Positions 6,873 to 12,763 of a stretch of DNA of 15,233 nt are shown here, in pieces. Both the position numbers and the translations under genes were made by a program. Source of the stretch: Phycisphaerales bacterium UBA7812 (GTDB taxonomy: Bacteria; Planctomycetota; Phycisphaerae; Phycisphaerales; UBA1924); contig DLBY01000176.1 of the NCBI GenBank assembly GCA_002480345.1, positions 1 through 15,233 on the forward strand, read 5' to 3'. Under the pieces are notes generated by a model. The model worked only from the letters and a program-made list of their open reading frames with translations. It was not told the origin of the DNA and made no database searches. Each line of letters begins with the position of its first letter. Position 1 is the first letter of the stretch.

Positions 6873-9539
6873 TCAGTCCTTCAGGTGCGTCTCGAACAGC
6901 TTGAAGATCCGCCGGTACTCATCCAGCCATCCGCTGGGCTCGCGGAACCCGTGCGGCTCCACGGGGTACAGCGCCATCTCCCAGTTCTCTTTCTCGAGCT
7001 CGATGAGCCGCTGCGCGAGGCGGATCGTGTCCTGCGCGACGACATTGTCATCCAGCATCCCGTGGCACATCAGCAGCGCGCCCTTGAGCCCTTCCGCGTG
7101 CTCGATCGGGCTCGACCGCTCGTACGCCTCGGGGTCGATGTCGGGCGTGTTGAGGATGTTGCTTGTGTACGAGTGGTTGTAGTGCGCCCAGTCTGTGACG
7201 GGCCTGAGCGATGCGCCGCAGTCGTAGACCTCGGGGCGCAGGAACATCGCCATGAGCGTCATGAACCCGCCGTAGGAGCCGCCGTAGATGCCGGTGTTCT
7301 CCAGGTCCGCGTCGTGGTTCGCGTCCAGCCACGCGAGGCAGTCGTCGAAGTCTTCGAGCTCGGGGCGCCCCATGTTCCGGTAGATCGCCGTGCGCCAGTC
7401 TCGCCCGTACCCCGCCGAGGCGCGGAAGTCGGGCGCGATGACGATGTACCCCGCGCGGCAGAGCCGCGTGTGGAACATGTGCTCGCGGAAGTAGTACGAC
7501 CACCCGTTGTACACATGCTGGGTGTACCCCGCGCCGTGGCTGAACACCACGACCGGCTTGCCGGCGTCGGAGGGCGCGGGCACCGTGGGATCGTCGTAGA
7601 CCCGGCAATGGATCGGCAGATCCGCGTGCGACGAGGGGACCTCGACGAACGCGGGCTCGACCCAATCGAACGAGCGGTAGAGGTCCGTGTCCGTGTCCGT
7701 CAGGCGGACCGCCCGCGCCCCCGCGATGAGGTTCTGCACATAGATCTCGGGCGGATCCATCGCGGTGGAGTACAGGAACGCGACCCGGCTCCCGTCGGGC
7801 GAGATCACGAACGACTCCACCGTGCCGCCCAGGCTTGTGAGCACATCGATCGAGCCGCCCGAGAGGCTCACCCGCTCGAGCTCGAACACGCCGGGGTGCG
7901 ACCGGTTCGAGCGGTAGTACAGCCACGCCCCGTCCGGCGAGGGCGTGACATTCTGAACAACGAAGCGCCCCTCAACGCCCTCCCCTGGCGGTTGCCCCGT
8001 CAGCATGCGGGGGCGTGCGCCGAGTTCGTCCGCATCAATGGTGTACAGGTGCGAATACCCCGTCTCCTCGCTCAGGTACCACACCGCCGACGAATCCCGC
8101 GTCCACCCCGCCTCGTTGTACCGCCAGTTGATCCACGCCTCGTCCCGCAGGTGGTGGATCGCGGTGAGCCGCCGCGCGTCGTCGTCGGCGCCCGCCTCTT
8201 CGTCCGAGTCGCCGCTCGGCTCCTCGTGTTCCCCCAGCGCCTCCAGGTCCGCCGTCGCGATCCACCGGTCCTTGTTGTCATGGCTGTGCAGCACGAACAG
8301 CACGCCCGTCCCGTCCCGCGACCACTCCACAGCCTCGACCACGAACGGGCGGGGGGTGCCGCCTGCCTCGCCGTCGCCCTCGTTCTCCTCGCGTTCCGAC
8401 GCGCCATCGGACTCATCGTCTGACGCCTCGCCCGCCTCCGCGGGATCCTCGTCTCCCGCCGACTCGTCCTGCGATTCACCCGCGTCTTCCGCGTTCACAT
8501 CCTCGTCCTCGTCGCCCTTCTCCTTCAGCCACGCGAGCGGGTCCTGCGTGATCGTCGGGAGCTTCGACGCGTCCATCCAATGCACGCGTTCGTTGACGAG
8601 GTCGATCAGCACGACCGAGTCGCTCCGCCGCTTCTCGATCCCCACCTTCGGGCGCACGCCCGAGGTCGAGACATACCCGTCCTCGTTCACATACGCCGGC
8701 ATCTCGTCCCGCTTCGCACGACCGGGATCCTTCGAGACCGTCAGCGCCATCCAGCGCCCGTTGGGCGAGAGCGCCCGAGCGTGCACCCGCCAGCCCTCAC
8801 CCAGATAAAACGGGCCCGGAACCCTTGTCGCGTCCGCGTCCCGGCGAGCGTCCCGCTGCGCATCGCGCTCTTCTTCGCGGGCCTCCCGATCGCGCACGAT
8901 CTCGAACAGGCGGTGCTGCTGCTCGGTCAGGTAGTCCCGGTCCTTTTCCTTTTCCTTTCTCTCCACAACCTCGGGGTCGTCGGCCGTCCGGATATCCGCC
9001 GCCTGGTGCTCGCTCCCCGTGTCCGCGTCCCGGATCACCCACACCCCGTCCCGCCGGAACGCGAGCGACCCGCTGGTCATCCACATGGGCGACGACTCGC
9101 CCGCCGTTGTGCGCGTGATCTGGGTCAGCGCCCCGGTCTGCATGTCGCGCACGAAGATGTCCCCGGAGCGGGCGAACGCCTTCTTCGTGTGTTCCTCGTT
9201 GAAGACCCCGCCGCGTGCGCTCGCGAAGGGCAATTCGTCGTCGGGGATCACCGCCGGTTCCGCGCCCGCCTCGGCGCGCACACGCCATCGGTCGCTCAGA
9301 CGCGACCCCTCCCGCTCCCGATCGAACAGCACCGATCGCCCGTCCCACGACCACGCGATGTTCGAAGGGCTGCGCGCGATCCACTCCGGATCCGCCATGA
9401 TCTGCTTGAGCGTGGGCGTCCGCACCGCCGCCTCGCTCGGGACTTCCGCGACCGCGCCCACCTGCGCCGACGCCCCGGCGCTCATGAGCACCCCGACCGA
9501 AACCATCAACACCGCCGCGAAACGCCCGCGTATCCGCAT
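6873..9539 (-). CDS. Secreted S9-family peptidase (prolyl oligopeptidase / DPP IV type)
   Basis: The predicted protein has 888 residues. The signal peptide is residues 1-25 (MRIRGRFAAVLMVSVGVLMS, then AGASA before QV). A beta-propeller region follows (about 45-640) with WSWDGRSVLFDRE, SPNGRWMALTV and SPDGSRVAFLY blade motifs. The C-terminal alpha/beta-hydrolase domain (about 645-888) carries the nucleophile elbow GGSYGG (Ser755), the acid in HGMLDDNV (Asp830 or Asp831) and the base in EPHGF (His863), so the catalytic triad appears intact. Such enzymes cleave peptides near proline or other small residues and would act in the periplasm or outside. A charged helix (about 190-238, ERKEKEKDRD onward) occurs in related proteins. 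Strongly acidic stretches (341-394, 25 of 54 residues Asp/Glu, and 436-454) interrupt the propeller and are unusual. Start: ATG 9539 has GGAG with 9-base spacing; an upstream in-frame ATG at 9593 would bury the signal peptide. Confidence 0.9.
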   Translation of the reverse strand: MRIRGRFAAVLMVSVGVLMSAGASAQVGAVAEVPSEAAVRTPTLKQIMADPEWIARSPSNIAWSWDGRSVLFDREREGSRLSDRWRVRAEAGAEPAVIPDDELPFASARGGVFNEEHTKKAFARSGDIFVRDMQTGALTQITRTTAGESSPMWMTSGSLAFRRDGVWVIRDADTGSEHQAADIRTADDPEVVERKEKEKDRDYLTEQQHRLFEIVRDREAREEERDAQRDARRDADATRVPGPFYLGEGWRVHARALSPNGRWMALTVSKDPGRAKRDEMPAYVNEDGYVSTSGVRPKVGIEKRRSDSVVLIDLVNERVHWMDASKLPTITQDPLAWLKEKGDEDEDVNAEDAGESQDESAGDEDPAEAGEASDDESDGASEREENEGDGEAGGTPRPFVVEAVEWSRDGTGVLFVLHSHDNKDRWIATADLEALGEHEEPSGDSDEEAGADDDARRLTAIHHLRDEAWINWRYNEAGWTRDSSAVWYLSEETGYSHLYTIDADELGARPRMLTGQPPGEGVEGRFVVQNVTPSPDGAWLYYRSNRSHPGVFELERVSLSGGSIDVLTSLGGTVESFVISPDGSRVAFLYSTAMDPPEIYVQNLIAGARAVRLTDTDTDLYRSFDWVEPAFVEVPSSHADLPIHCRVYDDPTVPAPSDAGKPVVVFSHGAGYTQHVYNGWSYYFREHMFHTRLCRAGYIVIAPDFRASAGYGRDWRTAIYRNMGRPELEDFDDCLAWLDANHDADLENTGIYGGSYGGFMTLMAMFLRPEVYDCGASLRPVTDWAHYNHSYTSNILNTPDIDPEAYERSSPIEHAEGLKGALLMCHGMLDDNVVAQDTIRLAQRLIELEKENWEMALYPVEPHGFREPSGWLDEYRRIFKLFETHLKD

Positions 9540-9684
9540 GAATACTGTCTCCGAAACGCCGCGAGGCGGGAGCGGTCGCCCCGCACGCCCCACGCGGCAA
9601 TGATCTGACCGACACGAGACGCGAACGGCGCCCCGAACGCGTCAGCATACAAGCCCCGCCGGACCGAAGACCGGAGCACACGCG
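9540..9684. promoter_or_regulatory. Divergent intergenic region
   Basis: These 145 bases separate the start codons of the S9 peptidase gene (-) and the 428-residue protein gene (+), so promoters for both must lie here or overlap the gene ends. I see the two ribosome-binding sites (GGAG at 9549-9552 on minus, GGAG at 9673-9676 on plus) but no convincing -35/-10 pair or operator palindrome. Confidence 0.45.
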
Positions 9685-10971
9685 ATGACCACGACCGCGA
9701 GCATGCGCACGATGGACGACCCGACCAGCGGGGCCTGGAGTTGGCAACCCCAGCCCGCCGCCCGCGCCCTCGTCGAGGAGCGACTCGTCGCCTTCCTTGA
9801 GAAGTGCCCCGAGGCCGCCCGGTTCGGCGAGCAACTCCTCTGCGACACCGGCACCCACATCACGGATTGGGTGGGCGTCATCCTCACCCCCGACACGCCC
9901 GAGACGCGCGAGCGCCTCGAAGCCGCGGGCTATGTCCCCCGCACCACCGAGTTCGTGGACGCGGACATCCACTTCGCGTTCTGGAACCCCGCCGCGAGCA
10001 CACCCGACATCCTGCTCACCGAGTCCGACCGCATGTCGGTGGGCCTGCTCGTCGATTCCGTCGCGGACTTCTTTGCCGCCAACCAGCTCTCGGGCGTCGA
10101 TCTCATCCAGGGCGAGCCCTTCGCCCGCGCCCGGTGGGCCCAGGTCGCCCAGGGCGACGGCGCGGCGCTCTGGGTCTTCGAACGCCACGGCTACAACGGC
10201 TTCCACCTCAAGTTCGAGATCGCCGAGCACCGCATCGCCGCGGCCCATCACCTCGAGCGCTTCCGAGCCCGCGCCCGCCGGGGCGACCAGTCCCGCGCGC
10301 ACGAGGAGATCGAACGCGCGATCCGCGCCGCCGCCGACGAGCTCGGGCCCGAGTGGGCCGCCGACCTGTTCATGAACGCCGAGCGTGAGTTCTTCCTCCG
10401 CAACCACTGCGCCGCGAGCAGCCAGTGCGTCCGCCAGGCTTCGCTGGGGCTGGGCCTGTCCAACACCGACCACTTCGTCTACGCGTCCAGCGCCCCGGGC
10501 CTCTCTGGCACGCTCGAGCTCTTCGCCGCCCTCGGGTTCGAGCGCCGCGAGTCCTTCGCCGCGGGCGATGCCGACAACGCGATCGTGCTCGAGCAGCCCG
10601 TCACGGGGCATGTCGTTGCGGTGGTGAGCCCCTCGGGCGATGCCCCGGGCATCGCGGGCTCGTGGGCCCGCCTCATCGGCGAGGGCCTCCTCGCCTCGGG
10701 CCCCGCCGGTCTCGCGCTGCGGGGCAGCCCCGAGACATTGGCGCCGCTCCTGAGCCTCGCGGGCGAAAGCCGGGTCGCCGTGGCCTCGGTCCCCGTCGCC
10801 TCGGACCGTCTCGAGACCGCCGCGAGCGAGGGCCTCATCGACGACCGCGTCGCCCACACCCTCCGCAACGGGGGCGTCATCGGGCCCGTCCTCTCGGTCG
10901 TCAACCGCGCCGACGGCTCGCGTGCCCTCACCGCCGATACGCTCGCCTGGCGCATCCCGGGGCACGGCTGA
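9685..10971 (+). CDS. Conserved-looking protein of unknown function, 428 residues
   Basis: I do not recognise this protein. It lacks a signal peptide and membrane segments, so it is probably cytoplasmic. The N-terminal half (about 25-185) alternates helices and strands, with THITDWVGVILTPD (57-70), FVDADIHFAFW (90-100) and ERHGYNGFHLKFEI (166-179). A charged helical middle (about 186-250, HHLERFRARARRGDQSRAHE onward) ends in EREFFLRNHCAASSQCVRQ. The next part (258-318) begins SNTDHFVYASSAPGLSG and continues LELFAALGFERRESF; that layout resembles one half of a vicinal-oxygen-chelate (VOC) fold, which is inference from pattern only. The last 100 residues are Ala/Gly/Leu-rich with no clear motif. 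Start: ATG 9685 has GGAG 8 bases upstream. Codon use matches the neighbours. It is a single-gene unit: divergent from the S9 peptidase upstream and convergent to the dockerin-tailed gene downstream. Confidence 0.8.
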   Translation: MTTTASMRTMDDPTSGAWSWQPQPAARALVEERLVAFLEKCPEAARFGEQLLCDTGTHITDWVGVILTPDTPETRERLEAAGYVPRTTEFVDADIHFAFWNPAASTPDILLTESDRMSVGLLVDSVADFFAANQLSGVDLIQGEPFARARWAQVAQGDGAALWVFERHGYNGFHLKFEIAEHRIAAAHHLERFRARARRGDQSRAHEEIERAIRAAADELGPEWAADLFMNAEREFFLRNHCAASSQCVRQASLGLGLSNTDHFVYASSAPGLSGTLELFAALGFERRESFAAGDADNAIVLEQPVTGHVVAVVSPSGDAPGIAGSWARLIGEGLLASGPAGLALRGSPETLAPLLSLAGESRVAVASVPVASDRLETAASEGLIDDRVAHTLRNGGVIGPVLSVVNRADGSRALTADTLAWRIPGHG

Positions 10972-10990
10972 GCCTCACAGCAATGCGTCG

Positions 10991-11016
10991 CGCTCTCCAC
11001 GATGCCCCGGAGAGCG
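10991..11016 (+). terminator. Hairpin downstream of the 428-residue protein gene
   Basis: CGCTCTCC (10991-10998) and GGAGAGCG (11009-11016) form an 8-bp stem with a 10-base loop, 19 bases after the stop codon at 10971. No T-tract follows, so it is a candidate only. Confidence 0.35.
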
Positions 11017-11066
11017 TGAAGGCCCTGCGCGACAATCCGCGCGCGCTGTCTCGCGGCCACGATCGC

Positions 11067-11100
11067 AAAGAAAAAGCCCCGCGGCAAACGCCGCGGGGCT
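11067..11100 (-). terminator. Intrinsic terminator of the dockerin-tailed exported protein gene
   Basis: AGCCCCGCGGC (11075-11085) and GCCGCGGGGCT (11090-11100) form a perfect 11-bp GC-rich stem with a 4-base loop. Read on the minus strand, the stem is followed by TTTTTCTTT, a classic Rho-independent terminator 30 bases past the stop at 11131. Confidence 0.9.
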
Positions 11101-11130
11101 CGTGAAAGTCAGAAGGTGCCGATCAGGCGA

Positions 11131-12465
11131 TCACGGGCAGCCGGCCGTGAACTCGCTGATGAACAGCTGGACATCCGAGAGGTCCCAGACGCCGAAGGGC
11201 TCGGCGATGTCCGCCGCGGGGCCCTGCCCGTTGAAGCCCGCGATGAACCCCTGGACATCGCTCAGGTCGAGCACGCCGAACGGTGCGGCGTTGTCCGCGA
11301 GGTTGCAGCCGCTCTGGACCGACGGGACGACGGTGGTGACGGTCACGACCTCGGACGAGCCGGGCACGCCGATCTCGTTGCGCCACAGGCCGATCTCGAC
11401 CTCACCCGTGGTGGGGGGCGTGCTGGTGGTCACGGTGTAGTTGTACATCGTGCCCCAACGCAGCGCGTTGGTGTTGAGGCCCGCGTCCGCGGCCGACCAG
11501 GTGACCATCCCGCTGCCCTCGCTGACGCTCCAGTCGGTCAGGTCGTAGGGGTCGCCCGAGTGGTAATCGACATCGTGGAAGCCCGTCGAGACCGACGCGC
11601 CGGGGACCGCGAAGCTGTCCGCCGAGCGGTGGCTCGTCTGGTTGTGCAGCGCGTACTCGTAGGTCCAGGTGCCGTCGCCGTTGTCGATCGCCAACGCCGC
11701 GAGGTTGAACATGCCCTCGTTGGGCACGATGACCTCCTGCAGGTCGACATCGGGGTTCACGGCCTTCCACGCGTGGATCGGCGCCTGCTCGCGGCGGGTG
11801 AACGAGGTCACCGACACATTGGTCTGGTTCGAGCTCAGCACGACCGGGCGGTACGACGAGTTGTTGTTCTGGTTGCCCGCCGCCGCGTCATCGGGGCTCA
11901 CATACTGCGAGCCGATGTAATAGGTGCCGCCCGCCTCGAGGTCCGCGACCTCGACCTGCAGACGCTTATAGATGGTGTTGCCGCTCTGACCGCGACCACC
12001 GAAGGGCCAGTTGAAGAAGCCGTTGTACGCGTTGACCTCGGTCTTCGTGCCCAGGTTGGTCTGCTGACCGTTCAGGCTCGTCGAATAGGGGTCCGAGCAC
12101 CCGACACCCAGCAGGCTGAACGACCCGGGGGGCTGGCAGGTGTCGCACACATTGCCCGTCAGCGCCGCGAAGCCGTGCTTCAGCCACGACTGGCCGAGCT
12201 GCTCGATGCGGGTACCCTCCGCGTTCACGCGGTACATCGTCTGCCCGATGACCGGGTGACGGTTCGTCCCGTCGAACCACTCGAGGGGCGTGTCGCCGAT
12301 GTTGCAGGAGGTCGTCGCGATCGAGTACGCGCGGATCGTCCCGGCTTGGCCGTAATAGCGAACGCTGGGCATATCGCCCACGATGACATCCGGGCCGACA
12401 CTCCCGGCCTGCGCGACGCCGCAGGTCAACCCGGCCATGATGCAGAGAATGGCAGACTTCTTCAC
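11131..12465 (-). CDS. Exported protein with C-terminal GC-type dockerin tail
   Basis: The predicted protein has 444 residues. The signal peptide is MKKSAILCIMAGLTCGVAQA, with cleavage near residue 20. The mature body (about 21-385) contains DVIVGDMPSVRYYGQAGTIR, a motif IGQTMYRV (73-80), QLGQSWLKHGF (89-99), a CDTC pair (Cys107, Cys110) and VGCSDPY (121-127), and then an Asn/Ser/Thr-rich beta region. I think it belongs to a secreted family found in planctomycetes, function unknown. Residues about 386-444 are two EF-hand-like repeats, NAAPFGVLDLSDVQGFI and IAEPFGVWDLSDVQLFI, each followed by a short helix, ending AGCP: the tail named GC-type dockerin in Phycisphaerae. It is presumed to anchor or sort exported proteins, but the partner is not established. 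The start is GTG at 12465, supported by AGGGAG 6 bases upstream and by the signal peptide; this start codon is rarer than ATG. An intrinsic terminator follows, so it is probably a single-gene unit. Confidence 0.88.
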   Translation of the reverse strand: MKKSAILCIMAGLTCGVAQAGSVGPDVIVGDMPSVRYYGQAGTIRAYSIATTSCNIGDTPLEWFDGTNRHPVIGQTMYRVNAEGTRIEQLGQSWLKHGFAALTGNVCDTCQPPGSFSLLGVGCSDPYSTSLNGQQTNLGTKTEVNAYNGFFNWPFGGRGQSGNTIYKRLQVEVADLEAGGTYYIGSQYVSPDDAAAGNQNNNSSYRPVVLSSNQTNVSVTSFTRREQAPIHAWKAVNPDVDLQEVIVPNEGMFNLAALAIDNGDGTWTYEYALHNQTSHRSADSFAVPGASVSTGFHDVDYHSGDPYDLTDWSVSEGSGMVTWSAADAGLNTNALRWGTMYNYTVTTSTPPTTGEVEIGLWRNEIGVPGSSEVVTVTTVVPSVQSGCNLADNAAPFGVLDLSDVQGFIAGFNGQGPAADIAEPFGVWDLSDVQLFISEFTAGCP

Positions 12466-12471
12466 GGTTTT

Positions 12472-12477
12472 CTCCCT
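12472..12477 (-). promoter_or_regulatory. Ribosome-binding site before a GTG start
   Basis: AGGGAG on the minus strand, 6 bases before the GTG at 12465; it fixes this GTG as the start of the dockerin-tailed protein. Upstream, from 12478 to about 12635, I see no gene and no convincing promoter boxes. Confidence 0.7.
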
Positions 12478-12635
12478 AGTTTGGAACGATCCGACTGCTC
12501 GGCAGCGCCGAAAACAGATGCCTTGACGAATTCAGGCTTGGCTGCGATGAGCCCCCTCCGAGGTCCGCCAAGGTAGTCCATGCGGCTCCCGCACACAAGC
12601 CCGCCGCGGAATTCCGCCCGGATTCGGCAAGAAAT

Positions 12636-12702
12636 GCACAAAACAAACTCTAAACATAGAAAAAACGACCCTGATTTCAGGGTCGTGGTTGGGGTTTTGT
12701 GC
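12636..12702. repeat. Inverted repeat bracketing the protease terminator
   Basis: GCACAAAAC (12636-12644) and GTTTTGTGC (12694-12702) are perfect inverted copies, extendable outward by three bases with one mismatch. They enclose the intrinsic terminator hairpin and about 15 bases of AT-rich sequence. The transcript could form a longer two-tier stem. Confidence 0.65.
12660..12686 (-). terminator. Intrinsic terminator of the secreted protease gene
   Basis: ACGACCCTGA (12665-12674) and TCAGGGTCGT (12677-12686) form a 9-10-bp stem. Read on the minus strand, a run of six T follows (12665-12660). It lies 77 bases past the stop codon at 12764, separating the protease gene from the next dockerin-tailed gene. 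Confidence 0.88.
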
Positions 12703-12763
12703 GTTACTCCAGCCAAATCCCGAGCCCATTCAGGGGGGGGAGATCGGCCCGGTGCACGCCGAC

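Noticed and set aside
8797..10965. A 722-codon open frame on the minus strand, antisense to the 428-residue protein gene and overlapping the S9 peptidase in another frame
   Set aside because: Same shadow effect: composition is Glu/Arg/Gly/Ala-rich and motif-free, and it conflicts with two better-supported genes.
11116..12576. A 486-codon plus-strand frame antisense to the dockerin-tailed exported protein
   Set aside because: It lacks motifs and runs through the terminator side of the real gene; the minus-strand reading has a ribosome-binding site, signal peptide and tail.
12733..12740. Run of eight G just downstream of the protease stop, considered as a phase-variation tract
   Set aside because: It lies outside any coding region and away from promoters, so length changes would have no obvious effect.
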